IMG/VR virus record: IMGVR_UViG_3300037847_000768
Span: 1-30,240 of that record
DNA: 30,240 nt
Reading direction: 5' to 3' (one strand)
DNA from: a virus
Every line of letters begins with the position of its first letter. The first letter of the stretch is position 1. Of the stretch, positions 1 to 8,891 are shown in pieces. The notes beneath the pieces are model-generated. The model was given only the letters and a program-made list of their open reading frames with translations, had not been told where the DNA came from and made no database searches. A program made the translations under genes and the position numbers.

Positions 1-279
1 CCAAGTAACTTCGTAAACTTCGTATTTCCAAAACCCGAAAGGCTTGAAATTGATTGCTCCTTGATAAATATCTTCTTCAGTATTGTGTATAAAACTGTTT
101 TTTACGTATCTTTCGTTTGTTGTACCTTTAGCACCATAAGCATACTTTACTGTACCCGTCATATCGTTAGTAAACTTAAACAAATACCTAACTTTTGAGG
201 CGTCTACAGATGTGTGTATTCTCTTTTCTTCTAAACTTAAGTATGTATCTATCGACTGACTGTAAGCTCCTGTTATCAT
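1..279 (-). CDS. Structural protein, N-terminal part (runs off the left edge)
   Basis: The frame is open from ATG at 279 to the window edge, giving 93 residues that begin MITGAYSQSID and end KYEVYEVTW. It has alternating hydrophobic and polar residues typical of a beta-rich phage structural protein, with a central KVRYLFKFTNDMTG stretch. From memory, flavobacterial phages carry similar proteins near capsid or tail genes, whose later part has a PATETDV-like segment and ends in TNYLYY. The partial gene at the right edge has exactly that kind of C-terminus, so the two are probably one protein split by linearisation of a circular map. The start codon directly abuts a repeated 17-bp motif. Exact role unknown; adhesin or fibre-like and head-associated are both possible. 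Confidence 0.7.
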   Translation of the reverse strand, partial: MITGAYSQSIDTYLSLEEKRIHTSVDASKVRYLFKFTNDMTGTVKYAYGAKGTTNERYVKNSFIHNTEEDIYQGAINFKPFGFWKYEVYEVTW

Positions 280-294
280 ACTATATAAAGGGTA
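278..294 (-). repeat. 17-bp start-site motif, copy 1
   Basis: Minus-strand sequence TACCCTTTATATAGTAT, identical to the copy at 2756-2772. Its last two bases are the AT of the ATG at 279. It may be a promoter or a translation-initiation element. Confidence 0.6.
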
Positions 295-304
295 ATATAG
301 TAAA

Positions 305-460
305 TTATTTGTCTTTTGTTGTCTTAGAGGTACTTTTTTTAGTAAAATAGTCCTGTAATCCAAGTATCTCTACTTGATGTGATTTAACAGTGTCTAAAAG
401 TATAGAATAACCACCTGTACTTACTGTATGACCTTCGTATTGTTTTTTTAATTTATACAT
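305..460 (-). CDS. Small hypothetical protein, 51 aa
   Basis: ATG at 460 opens 51 codons ending in TAA (305-307). The product begins MYKLKKQYEGHTVSTGGYSI and ends in a lysine- and threonine-rich tail. It has no membrane segment and no cysteines. The gene lies after the strong terminator at 482-514 and just upstream of the truncated structural gene, so it is probably expressed with late genes by read-through or from its own signal. The VSTGGYSILLDT segment resembles small proteins I have seen next to phage tail genes, but I cannot name a family. Confidence 0.6.
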   Translation of the reverse strand: MYKLKKQYEGHTVSTGGYSILLDTVKSHQVEILGLQDYFTKKSTSKTTKDK

Positions 461-481
461 AATATTTTTTTTTGTAAAGTT

Positions 482-514
482 AAAAAAAAAGGGAGTTTTT
501 ACACTCCCCTTTTT
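482..514 (-). terminator. Rho-independent terminator after the probable tail-tube gene
   Basis: On the minus strand a perfect 6-bp stem GGGAGT/ACTCCC (503-508 with 491-496) and a short loop are followed by nine T. An A-run on the 5' side extends pairing with the T-run, so it could also work from the plus strand. It closes the capsid/tail-tube transcription unit. Confidence 0.85.
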
Positions 515-530
515 AAATATATAAAGTTCC

Positions 531-1085
531 TTATGCGTGTATCGTTGTTAATGTAAAGTTATCAAAAGGAACGGAAGAATATTGTCCTAACCTTAAACAT
601 GGAAAACTCTCCATACTAGTAAAGGTTAAATCGTATCCATTCATGTCACCAAATGCTGCACCGGAATTAGCTGTACCAGCTGTTAATTCACATCCGTTTT
701 CTACTCCAAACGCCCAGATTTCATTCTTACCTGCTGTTTGTTGGTATAGTTCTACAAATATAATTAGTCTGTTTTGTGCTAATAGTTTAATTTCGTTTCT
801 GTCATCTAGTGTTAATTTGTGAAGCTTTAGGTTTATAACGCCTTCATAAAATACTGTACCATTCTCAGTCGAACTTTGTATAGTTTCCACCATACTTGCT
901 TGACCTTTTGGTATCTTGTACCTATAATAACCATCACTATACCCACCAGCTCCTGCAATTTGAGTAAGAGCACCTGCAGAATGTGTAATTGTTAAATCTT
1001 CGTGTTGTGCAAAGTAAATGTTCTTTACACCACCCATGATGTCTTTACAGTCAAGTCCTCTACTTCTAGTTAATTCACAAGCCAT
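531..1085 (-). CDS. Probable major tail tube (or other major structural) protein, 184 aa
   Basis: The product starts MACELTRSRGLDCKD and contains IQSSTENGTVFYEGVINLKL, MNGYDLTFTSME and a PFDNFTL end. These resemble an abundant small structural protein of flavobacterial phages that I associate with the tail tube. It follows the major capsid gene by 26 bp and is closed by a strong terminator, which fits a highly expressed virion protein. Two cysteines lie in the first 13 residues. The start is the first ATG and has the TATAAAAC upstream context typical of this phage. Alternative: a head-completion or decoration protein. Structural role is likely; the exact assignment is moderate. Confidence 0.65.
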   Translation of the reverse strand: MACELTRSRGLDCKDIMGGVKNIYFAQHEDLTITHSAGALTQIAGAGGYSDGYYRYKIPKGQASMVETIQSSTENGTVFYEGVINLKLHKLTLDDRNEIKLLAQNRLIIFVELYQQTAGKNEIWAFGVENGCELTAGTANSGAAFGDMNGYDLTFTSMESFPCLRLGQYSSVPFDNFTLTTIHA

Positions 1086-1111
1086 GTTTTATAGTTTTTA
1101 AAGGTTATTAA

Positions 1112-2029
1112 TTAGTCTAATCTTACAATGTCTCCACCTTGTGCATGTTGTGTTCCACCAGTGAAACGAGCTACAACTCTTACGTTGTCTGATCCATCTA
1201 GTGTAGACATATCTAGCATACGGATTTCAGTAGTGTCAGAAATTAAATCTGTACCGAAAAATAAGTTAGATGCTTGAGCTGCACACATTTTGTTATCTAC
1301 CATTCCTGGACATACTGCAATTTTAATTCCGTTAAACATTGGAACAAATCCGTCACCCATGTTGTAAAGTCTTTCGTATCCTGCCGCTGCTTGGTTTGCT
1401 AAATACAATCTGTAAGAAGCTACAGACATATATATGTGTAAATCTTCTTTAGTATAAACAGCTGAAGGAATAGCGTCAGTTATAATGTTTAAGTTCTCAT
1501 CTATGTTAGCGTTTGTAAATGCTGTTCCAGCTCCTCCTTGATTATCTGCCTCTACAATAGCTGTATCATTCTCAAAGTGTCCGTTACCTGCATGCATAAA
1601 TCCTGTAAATTCTCCTGCGTCTGAGTCTATACCATTCCAGATGTTAGTTTCTACGTGATCTGCAATTGTGTCTGCTAAGTGAGAAACAACAAATGCTGAA
1701 AAGTCAGCTGACATTCCATTGTTAGAAGCTCCCGCTCTCATTTGAGCTGCTTGCCAATCTGCTAGTAAATCTTTTTTACAAAGATCTACGTTAATTTGTA
1801 GTTCTTTTGGGTTTAAAACTCTTTCTGTAAGAGTAAGTGTTCCCGCATCTGTAAAGTCACATGTAGCATCTACAATAAGTCCTGATGTAGCAACTTTTGT
1901 GATGTTTCTTTTAAACTTTACATTTTCTAATACTGTTAAGTATTCTAATGATTTTGAGCTTTTTAAAGCAGCTGAAATATACTGACCAGCATGTTCACCT
2001 GCATAGTTACTCGTAATACTAAATCCCAT
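1112..2029 (-). CDS. Major capsid protein, 305 aa
   Basis: The protein forms the phage head shell. Supporting features are the length (305 aa), the N-terminal AGEHAGQYISAAL, the central ADTIADHVETNIWNGID and a beta-rich end (VRVVARFTGGTQHAQGGDIVRLD), all typical of flavobacterial phage major capsid proteins, which are probably HK97-fold. The gene order also fits: it follows an acidic scaffold-like gene (2044-2739) and an XkdF-like protease gene (2783-3403) in the direction of transcription. There is no long N-terminal delta-like domain, consistent with a separate scaffold gene. Fold assignment is by family knowledge, not shown directly. Confidence 0.85.
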   Translation of the reverse strand: MGFSITSNYAGEHAGQYISAALKSSKSLEYLTVLENVKFKRNITKVATSGLIVDATCDFTDAGTLTLTERVLNPKELQINVDLCKKDLLADWQAAQMRAGASNNGMSADFSAFVVSHLADTIADHVETNIWNGIDSDAGEFTGFMHAGNGHFENDTAIVEADNQGGAGTAFTNANIDENLNIITDAIPSAVYTKEDLHIYMSVASYRLYLANQAAAGYERLYNMGDGFVPMFNGIKIAVCPGMVDNKMCAAQASNLFFGTDLISDTTEIRMLDMSTLDGSDNVRVVARFTGGTQHAQGGDIVRLD

Positions 2030-2043
2030 AATTTTTTGTTTTT

Positions 2044-2739
2044 TTAGTTATTATTTAAGTTATATAAAAATTTGTCTTTACCATTCAATTTATTGTATTC
2101 TTTTCTTGATAAAGGTTTGTTGTTTGTTGAAAATTTGTTTGTAGTTATTGGAGCACCCGCTGGTTTAGCTGATAACTCTATTACTTCCTCTTCTAAAGTT
2201 TCTTTGTAACCTCTTAAATCTTCTATTTGTGAAGATAACTCTGTTACCTCTGTTTTCACGTCACCTAACAATTCAGAAACAATATTTGCAACTTCTTTAA
2301 TAAGTTCTTCTTTGTTAAACTCAATTTCTTCAGTAGTTTTGATTTTTTTAGGATGTCTAGCTTCTTCTACTTCAGAAGGATTTGCAACTTCTTCAATAAT
2401 TTCTTCTTCCATTTCTACTTCTTCCTCATCTTCGTAATCTTCTTCTTTTTTAGCCTCTTCCTCTTCTACTGTTTCTTCTTCTTCTTCTTCTTCTAAAATT
2501 TCAGATATTACTCCTTCAGCTTCTACTTTGAAAGAAATACCGTCCTCTGTTTTATACTCTCCTTCTGGTAAGGGTATTGTTGTGCCATCTTCAGTTAGAA
2601 CAGAAATATCTACTCCAGGTTCTAAAGAGTCTGCACTTGAAACAACTATTGTTCCATCCTCTAGTTTAGTTTGGTACTCAAGATTTACCTCCTCAGTACT
2701 TAATCCTAGAGCTTTTAAGATTTGTTCTTTAATTTCCAT
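2044..2739 (-). CDS. Probable capsid scaffolding protein, 231 aa
   Basis: The protein is strongly acidic, with glutamate runs across roughly residues 80-125, followed by a predicted helical/coiled-coil part (IVSELLGDVKTEVTELSS, then a SQIEDLRGYKETLEEEVIEL helix) and a basic C-terminal tail (SRKEYNKLNGKDKFLYNL). Scaffolds of tailed phages typically combine an acidic helical body with a basic capsid-binding C-terminus. The position between the XkdF-like protease and the major capsid gene supports this. The N-terminal 75 residues look like a small beta domain and may be processed. A copy of the repeated 17-bp motif lies 17 bp upstream of the start. Confidence 0.75.
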   Translation of the reverse strand: MEIKEQILKALGLSTEEVNLEYQTKLEDGTIVVSSADSLEPGVDISVLTEDGTTIPLPEGEYKTEDGISFKVEAEGVISEILEEEEEEETVEEEEAKKEEDYEDEEEVEMEEEIIEEVANPSEVEEARHPKKIKTTEEIEFNKEELIKEVANIVSELLGDVKTEVTELSSQIEDLRGYKETLEEEVIELSAKPAGAPITTNKFSTNNKPLSRKEYNKLNGKDKFLYNLNNN

Positions 2740-2755
2740 AATAAATTTATTTGTT

Positions 2756-2772
2756 ATACTATATAAAGGGTA
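2756..2772 (-). repeat. 17-bp start-site motif, copy 2
   Basis: Minus-strand TACCCTTTATATAGTAT, identical to 278-294. It lies between the protease and scaffold genes, 16 bp before the scaffold ATG, so this copy does not overlap the start codon. Confidence 0.6.
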
Positions 2773-2782
2773 TAATTTTATG

Positions 2783-3403
2783 TTATTTGATTTTCAAAAT
2801 ACTTGCTAACGCATTTAATACTTCCTCATCTGTAAATTTAGGTTTACTTAATGCTTGCATTTTGTCTACAAAGTAACCTTCTATACTTAAACCTTTAAGT
2901 TCTCCACCTTTTATTTTCGACCACATTTCGTCATTGTCTATTTTCATCTTAACAAACCAAGTACCAATAGGTAAATCAAAGCCGTATAAGTTACTTTTGT
3001 CCTGATCACCTTCTTTGATCCAACTTTCAATTGTTGTAACCCCTGTTACCTTACTTTCGTGTTGATACGTAGCTTTATGATGGTTGTTATATCTTAAATA
3101 CATCTCTGAAGCTTGTCTTACAGTGTCTTTACTAAAAAATACATAGTAATCTTGGTCTTTTTCTGCATCGTATCTGTATATTTGTTTGTTAGGTATAAGG
3201 GCAGGACTAACTAACATTCTTTTCTCCTCATCTACTTTTGCTAACGTTAAATTGTTCTTTGATTTGTTAAAAAATACAAAGTCAACTTCAATTGCAGGAT
3301 CTGTAACTAAACTAATTGCGTCAATCGCTAAGTCTTTGTTGTCCTCACTAATTATTAACTCAGTAATTTTGTGGTATTTCTTTTTCTTTTTCTTTTTTGC
3401 CAT
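2783..3403 (-). CDS. Prohead protease, XkdF-like, 206 aa
   Basis: The protein resembles the XkdF-like family of phage head maturation serine proteases. The N-terminal half has the family pattern ISLVTDPAIEVDF (about residues 30-42) and SPALIPNKQIYR (66-77). The putative catalytic His is in TYQHES (H115) and the Ser in LKGLSIEG (S173), separated by DLPIGTWFVKMKI. It would cleave scaffold and capsid proteins during head maturation. The start MAKKKKKKKYHK is unusually lysine-rich because of a homopurine tract. It is followed by scaffold and capsid genes, the order expected for such a protease. Confidence 0.8.
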   Translation of the reverse strand: MAKKKKKKKYHKITELIISEDNKDLAIDAISLVTDPAIEVDFVFFNKSKNNLTLAKVDEEKRMLVSPALIPNKQIYRYDAEKDQDYYVFFSKDTVRQASEMYLRYNNHHKATYQHESKVTGVTTIESWIKEGDQDKSNLYGFDLPIGTWFVKMKIDNDEMWSKIKGGELKGLSIEGYFVDKMQALSKPKFTDEEVLNALASILKIK

Positions 3404-3412
3404 AATTTTATA

Positions 3413-5254
3413 TTAAATTGTTGATCTTCTATTTATATCAGCCATTTGAGCTTGACTGTCTGTTATTTCACTTTCTACAACAAACGCTTTCATTGGTTTT
3501 TCTTTCATATTACTTAATGTAAAAGATGTTGTACTTGCAGGGGTCATTGACTCTGTTATGTCTGTATTTCCTCCCCCATCTACACTTGCAACTTTTTCGT
3601 TTGCAATAGCTGCTATTTGTGCCGCTCCAATAGCCCCATGTATTCCAGCTTGTATAACTCCAAATGGCGCTGGTATATCTGCTAAAGCTCTTGTGATAGA
3701 CTTCCCAGTATTAAATGCTGTTTCAGAAATAGCTATACCTTTTTGTATTTTTTTGTTTTTACCTCCTAATAGTTTTGCTAATTCAAAAAGACTTGTTTGT
3801 ATATTTGCCTTAGCGTCTGCAACTTTTTGGTCTAACTCTATTTGTTCTTGAGCTAACTTATCTGATATTTCTTTTTCTTTAGCTGCTTTCTCCTCTGCTA
3901 ATTGCGCGTCTTTTTCTTTTTGTTTTTCTTTTTCTTCGTCTATTTTAGCTTGTTCCTCTTTTCTTAATTTTTCTTTACGATCTGCTTCTAGTTTATCAAA
4001 TTTTTCATTTATTAACGCTTCTTGTTCTTTAAAGTTTTCCGCATCTTTTATTTTTGTTAAAGCGTTTTGTCTGTCTTGTTCTATTTTTGCTGCTGCTCGT
4101 TTGTTGTCATCTTCTATTCTTAATAACTCTATTTCTTGTTCTAAAGTTCTTAATTGTTCTGCTTCTTGTTTTCTTTGTGCTTTTCTTTCAGATCTTCTTT
4201 GTTTTCTTCTATTCGCTCTTTCTTTTTCTTCTTGTTCTTTTTTTCTTTCTGCAGCTATTTCCTCTTGTACTTTTGCTATTCTGGCGTCTAAAGTATTTAT
4301 GTTATTTTGGAGTGTAGTCGTATTATTTTGTAGTGTTATAGTATTATTTTTTATAATTCTTTGACTATCTCTACTAAAATCACTTAAATTTTCTAAATCC
4401 TCAGCGTTTTTATTTAATTTTTCAGAATTTTCACTTAATGCGTTAATATTATCAGCAAGTGTACTTTTTAACTTTACTAACTTTTTTTCTGCTTCTGTAT
4501 TTGCTGCGTTTACATCTTGTTGTAGCTTTCTGTTTTTTATAAATTCTTCATTTTGTTTTGCTAACTCTCTGTTTAGATTTGCTTGTTGCTGTGTCGCATT
4601 ATCTGTAGCTGTTGCCCAATCATATACCGCTTTTCCTATTGCAATTATTGCCACTACTAACGCTCCTATACCTGTGGCTATAATAGCTAATTTTAGAGCC
4701 TTTAAACCAACAGTAGTTAGTTTTATTGCTCCTGTAAATACTTTTTGTGCTGTTGCTGCAACAACTGTAGCAGCTGCACTTGCCTTTGTTATTACTAAAC
4801 CTACTTTTGACTGTGCTATAGCTAATTTTTCTACTAAAACTCTTTTAGCTGTTGTAGCCATTAAAGCGGCTTCACTCATCATTCTAACTCCCTGGGCTAT
4901 TGCTATTGCAGATTGTACCTTAACTTGTATCTTTTCAAGGCTTTCACTTTCCATTCCCATTAAACCCATTGCACCCTGAGCTACTGCGAAACCACCGGCG
5001 ATACCTTCCCCCATCTTCAGGAAGGCTTCAGCTTTCTGTTGTGGTTCAAGACCTTCCATTTGTTTCTCAAGAGTTTTAACTTCAGATCCTGCTTTTTGTA
5101 TTTTAGAAGCTAATTTATTAAAAGCGTCACTACCTACCTCAACATCTTTAATTGCTTCTCTAGCGTCGTTTAACTCCTTTTCTAACTGTCCTATTGTCTT
5201 TACAGCTTTGTCTCCTCCTTTTATATTTAATTCTAATTCTACTTTTTCAGCCAT
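3413..5254 (-). CDS. Tail tape measure protein, 613 aa
   Basis: This long helical protein sets tail length. The N-terminus (VELELNIKGGDKAVKTIGQL) and the early helical repeats are typical of tape measures of Bacteroidetes phages. A hydrophobic Ala/Ile/Val-rich segment lies at about residues 180-215. It is followed by a very long charged coiled coil rich in K, E, Q and R (about 220-480) and a small-residue-rich C-terminal region. With the usual rule of about 0.15 nm per residue the tail would be roughly 90 nm, which suggests a siphovirus. Its position just upstream of the protease and capsid genes, not downstream of them, is unusual. Confidence 0.85.
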   Translation of the reverse strand: MAEKVELELNIKGGDKAVKTIGQLEKELNDAREAIKDVEVGSDAFNKLASKIQKAGSEVKTLEKQMEGLEPQQKAEAFLKMGEGIAGGFAVAQGAMGLMGMESESLEKIQVKVQSAIAIAQGVRMMSEAALMATTAKRVLVEKLAIAQSKVGLVITKASAAATVVAATAQKVFTGAIKLTTVGLKALKLAIIATGIGALVVAIIAIGKAVYDWATATDNATQQQANLNRELAKQNEEFIKNRKLQQDVNAANTEAEKKLVKLKSTLADNINALSENSEKLNKNAEDLENLSDFSRDSQRIIKNNTITLQNNTTTLQNNINTLDARIAKVQEEIAAERKKEQEEKERANRRKQRRSERKAQRKQEAEQLRTLEQEIELLRIEDDNKRAAAKIEQDRQNALTKIKDAENFKEQEALINEKFDKLEADRKEKLRKEEQAKIDEEKEKQKEKDAQLAEEKAAKEKEISDKLAQEQIELDQKVADAKANIQTSLFELAKLLGGKNKKIQKGIAISETAFNTGKSITRALADIPAPFGVIQAGIHGAIGAAQIAAIANEKVASVDGGGNTDITESMTPASTTSFTLSNMKEKPMKAFVVESEITDSQAQMADINRRSTI

Positions 5255-5257
5255 ATC

Positions 5258-6148
5258 TTAAAATGTTACTGCGTTTGTTTTATTTGTATGTAATTTTACT
5301 ACTGCATGCCATTGTATATCATGGTTTGCTAAACCTGCTATTTGTATCTTTAATGTATATGCTGTAGATGTATCTATTGTTTTTGTACCTAAACTTCCTG
5401 TCCTACCTAATTGTCTTGTAATTTTTGCGTTGTGTGTCATTGTTCCATCATTAGCTGTTCTTATAGTACCATGATATTCCATGCTATCATAATGTCCAGG
5501 TGTTCCACTACTCCCACCCGTGACTAATCCACTTAACCAAATCTCATATGTAGTTATACTGTTAGCCGGTAGTAATATTTCATTCTGTTTTGTATCATCT
5601 CCCTGTATATATAAATCAACATCAGATGTACTTGTTGTTTTTCCTGAAACTTGTAATACACTATATTGTAATAAACCTGCTTCACTATTAAACCCACCCC
5701 CACCAATACAAAACTCACTATTATGTGTTGCTTTTCCATGTTTTCCTAATACTGTAGAATTTACAATATCTTGTTGTGTTTCATTTTGTTGTCCTGCAAT
5801 TAAACAATTAGAATTATTACCTTTTGTGACGTTTCCGTTTCCTAATATTTGTGTGTTAATTGTTCCCTTTGTAAATCTGTTTTGGTCACCTAATGATTGA
5901 TTAGTTAAATTGTCATAATGATAGTCTAAACCTGTATTGAATACAAATGATCTACATGTTCCTGTTTTTTTATCGTATTTATATCCGTAAGCTTCACATG
6001 CTTTCTGATTAGGTACAACTTCTGTTGTTCCGTTTGTAAATAATACCGAACCATCTTCCTGTATATGTGTAGGTTTTATTTTAAACCCTTTTTTATATTT
6101 TACACCAGGTCTTGTAGGCGCTGGTGTTTCTCCTGTTCGCAGTGTCAT
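5258..6148 (-). CDS. Tail fibre / receptor-binding-like protein, 296 aa
   Basis: The N-terminus contains a small Cys-containing module (ACEAYGYKYDKKTGTCRSF). Residues about 80-160 form a run of short imperfect repeats (LGDQNRFTKG, ILGNGNVTKG, LIAGQQNE, VLGKHGKATHN, IGGGGFNS), a pattern like trimeric YadA-head beta-rolls. The C-terminal ~120 residues are beta-rich (ALKI-type strands). Such architecture is common in trimeric phage tail fibres. It lies between a large tail protein and the tape measure gene. Function is inferred from repeat architecture and position; no catalytic motif is visible. Confidence 0.65.
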   Translation of the reverse strand: MTLRTGETPAPTRPGVKYKKGFKIKPTHIQEDGSVLFTNGTTEVVPNQKACEAYGYKYDKKTGTCRSFVFNTGLDYHYDNLTNQSLGDQNRFTKGTINTQILGNGNVTKGNNSNCLIAGQQNETQQDIVNSTVLGKHGKATHNSEFCIGGGGFNSEAGLLQYSVLQVSGKTTSTSDVDLYIQGDDTKQNEILLPANSITTYEIWLSGLVTGGSSGTPGHYDSMEYHGTIRTANDGTMTHNAKITRQLGRTGSLGTKTIDTSTAYTLKIQIAGLANHDIQWHAVVKLHTNKTNAVTF

Positions 6149-6176
6149 AATAAATAAGTTTTTATTTTTGTGTTCA

Positions 6177-8891
6177 TTATGGTATCAATATTAATTCTAC
6201 ACTACTTAATTCGTAAGGTTTGTAGTCTATTTTATTAACTCTATATTCTCTATTCTTAATCCTAATCTTGTAGTAAAACTCAAAGTTTGCAATATCTGAT
6301 GGCGTTAGATATATTTTTAATTTAACAATTCTTGTATCCGGATTATATAATTCATCATAATAAGGACTCCAATATTGGTTATATAAATTATCTATTGGAA
6401 TGTTACCTATAGTACTAACTATTGCTCCTGTTTCGTAATTATAATCTTTTGTTCCTGGAATTGTAGGTACATCTGATAAATGTGAGAATTGTAAAAATCT
6501 ACTTGTACTTGCTGAAGACACACCATTTTGAGCTGGTATAACAATATCAGCTGCTGGTAAAGTTTTCCTACCGTTATTATATAGTATTCTAGGTTTATTT
6601 TTAAATCCTGTATACGTACCATCATCATTTGCTTTATATATTAAAGGAATAACAAAATCAGTATAAAAATTAGAAAACGCTGGACTAATTAATGTAGAAC
6701 TGTATATTGTTTTTATTTTTTCTTCTCCATCTAATGCAGTTAGTTCGTTATTGGGTATAAATTTAGTTCCGTATTGTTGTCCTGTAGTACCGAAATATAC
6801 ATTTTTAGTATGATCGTCTTTGTCTTCTGTATATTCAAATAATACGTTTTTCTTTAGTTTAAGAGGATTTAACTTGATTTCTGATATATCAACCTTATCT
6901 GTCCAGGTTAGTTCTTTATGTGTAATATATTGACTGTCTGCCGTTATAAATACATCACTATATGGTTCAATGATTAAGTTATTAGGATTATCTTTGTCTT
7001 GTAATGCTATCAAATTAAACATATCAAAAAAACCTTTAATAAAATCCCATTGCGATAAATCTCCTCTTGCTATTGTAAAAGCTTCTACCATATTTGTGTC
7101 AGAGCTAACAGTCATATTCATTTTTGTAAACAATGTTATACCTGTTCCTGCGTGATAAAATTCCTGGTCTACTGTTATACCTGAAACATTATTTAGTAAG
7201 TCTGTGTGAAATTTTAATTTATCACCATTATTCAAAGTAAAATCAAATTGTCTAATTACAGTTTGTGGTATTCCAGAAGTGTTTGTATTTAAAGTGTGTT
7301 GTGTTACTACTGAACTTATTGTATTGTCGTTTGTATCTGTATGTAAAACTTCTATTCCTAAAACATCAGGACCAATTGTATTTACTATTTGAAACCTTAT
7401 TGTACCTTGAACATTTGTGTTATCAGCTGACGCTGTAAATTCGTTAGTACTTGTATCAAATCCTGTAGGAATAGATCCTGTTGTAAATTGCATATTTTGA
7501 GAAGAAGTAGGTAACGTATAGTCTGCTGCAATACTCATAGTTTGCATACCATGAGCATTTACAGGTGTTATTCCTTCTCCCCAATTAAAGTCTATATACA
7601 AATTTGTAAAATCTGGAGTGTTAAAAAAATCACTACTATAAGTAAAACCCGCTTCATCAAATATACGATCTACTAAATATTTACAATTAATCCACGGTCT
7701 AAATGCGTCTTCTAGTTTAGACATTTTTACTTTATCGTCTGTAGAGTCAACGTAGGTTTCTCCATTCCATCTACAAAAAGGATATTTTATAGTATCTGTA
7801 GACCTAAAAGTACTTGTATTAGGCTCTGTAAATGTAACTGATCCTGTTTGACTTGCAACTATATTTGTTCTATTATAATCGTGTGACAATTCCAGAAAGT
7901 CAATGTCTGAAAACTTTTTGTCTTTTAAGCTATCAGCTAAAGTTATAGTTTCTGAATATAGATTTACATTATAACTTATTTCTCCATCTTTATCAGTAAC
8001 ATCTATAAGTCTTAAATATCCTTCAAATATTGTAAAACTATCTTCTTTTAATATGCACTTTGTTTTTTTATATGGATGAAAACTAAAAGCGTCATCATTA
8101 ATACTTTTAGTTACGTCAAATAAACTTGTAAAGATCTTATTGTTTCGTTTTGTTGCTGGTAATTTAAAAGGTTTACTAAAACTTTGTTTTTTCTCATGTA
8201 TATTTTTAAAATCATCTACACTTAAACTCAACGGTATATAACTTTCTTCATATAAATCACAAATAACCTGTCCGTCTTTATATTCATTTATTAATGGAGC
8301 ACTTCCTACACTTTCTTTTATTGATACTTCTCCTATTTCTAATTTCGAATTGTCATCATTTGTGTAATTAATTATTAGTAATTGTTCTGTATGTGTTGCT
8401 GTAAATGTAAAGGTATGCGTTCCTACACTTGCTGGTAGTCCTTGGTATAATATAGGATGGTATGTAGTACCTCCAATTGTAATAGGTGTGTTATGTCCTA
8501 TACTTGATAAACCTGTTGTACCTGCTAATCTTTGAACTTTTAATGTATAAGTTGAACCAATAGTAAGATTACTAATTAATTGATATATTCCAGATAAACT
8601 TGCCGGACTAGTGTTTGCACTATCAATAATTACTTTACCTCCTGTTATTGTTGCTGCATCTGCTACACCTATAAATCCTGTACTGTTATATTGTTGCCAA
8701 ACATTTGTAGGCGCTGGTAATAGACCTGAAGCAAAAAAATCCGTTATTGATAACATACTACCACTAAAACCTGTTCCTAATGTTCCTATATTAAAACTAT
8801 AATCACTTACATATTCTGTAAATACAGGAGTACCAATAACACTATATTGTCCTTCATAGTTTTGTGGAAATAAAATTAATTGTACACTCAT
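6177..8891 (-). CDS. Large tail / tail-tip protein with an N-terminal carbohydrate-binding-like insert, 904 aa
   Basis: This is the largest protein in the window. It starts MSVQLILFPQNYEG. Residues about 60-195 look like a jelly-roll carbohydrate-binding module (YQLISNLTIGSTYTLKV, THTFTFTATHTEQLLIINY, then KLEIGEVSIKES). From about residue 200 the body (KDGQVICDLYEESYIPLSLSV onwards, in pieces such as SFSKPFKLPATKRNN) resembles a conserved large tail protein of flavobacterial phages, probably tail-tip or baseplate hub. No lysozyme or peptidase motif is seen. Stop and start codons of this gene and the upstream 480-aa gene share base 8891. Tail location is well supported by context; the precise role is inferred. 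Confidence 0.65.
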   Translation of the reverse strand: MSVQLILFPQNYEGQYSVIGTPVFTEYVSDYSFNIGTLGTGFSGSMLSITDFFASGLLPAPTNVWQQYNSTGFIGVADAATITGGKVIIDSANTSPASLSGIYQLISNLTIGSTYTLKVQRLAGTTGLSSIGHNTPITIGGTTYHPILYQGLPASVGTHTFTFTATHTEQLLIINYTNDDNSKLEIGEVSIKESVGSAPLINEYKDGQVICDLYEESYIPLSLSVDDFKNIHEKKQSFSKPFKLPATKRNNKIFTSLFDVTKSINDDAFSFHPYKKTKCILKEDSFTIFEGYLRLIDVTDKDGEISYNVNLYSETITLADSLKDKKFSDIDFLELSHDYNRTNIVASQTGSVTFTEPNTSTFRSTDTIKYPFCRWNGETYVDSTDDKVKMSKLEDAFRPWINCKYLVDRIFDEAGFTYSSDFFNTPDFTNLYIDFNWGEGITPVNAHGMQTMSIAADYTLPTSSQNMQFTTGSIPTGFDTSTNEFTASADNTNVQGTIRFQIVNTIGPDVLGIEVLHTDTNDNTISSVVTQHTLNTNTSGIPQTVIRQFDFTLNNGDKLKFHTDLLNNVSGITVDQEFYHAGTGITLFTKMNMTVSSDTNMVEAFTIARGDLSQWDFIKGFFDMFNLIALQDKDNPNNLIIEPYSDVFITADSQYITHKELTWTDKVDISEIKLNPLKLKKNVLFEYTEDKDDHTKNVYFGTTGQQYGTKFIPNNELTALDGEEKIKTIYSSTLISPAFSNFYTDFVIPLIYKANDDGTYTGFKNKPRILYNNGRKTLPAADIVIPAQNGVSSASTSRFLQFSHLSDVPTIPGTKDYNYETGAIVSTIGNIPIDNLYNQYWSPYYDELYNPDTRIVKLKIYLTPSDIANFEFYYKIRIKNREYRVNKIDYKPYELSSVELILIP

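Noticed and set aside
2528-2809. Plus-strand frame of 93 codons
   Set aside because: Antisense to the scaffold gene, without a family pattern or start context; the minus-strand gene explains the region.
4054-4364. Plus-strand open frames rich in Leu/Phe/Ser
   Set aside because: They are antisense to the Lys/Glu-rich coiled coil of the tape measure gene, which automatically gives open hydrophobic frames on the other strand.
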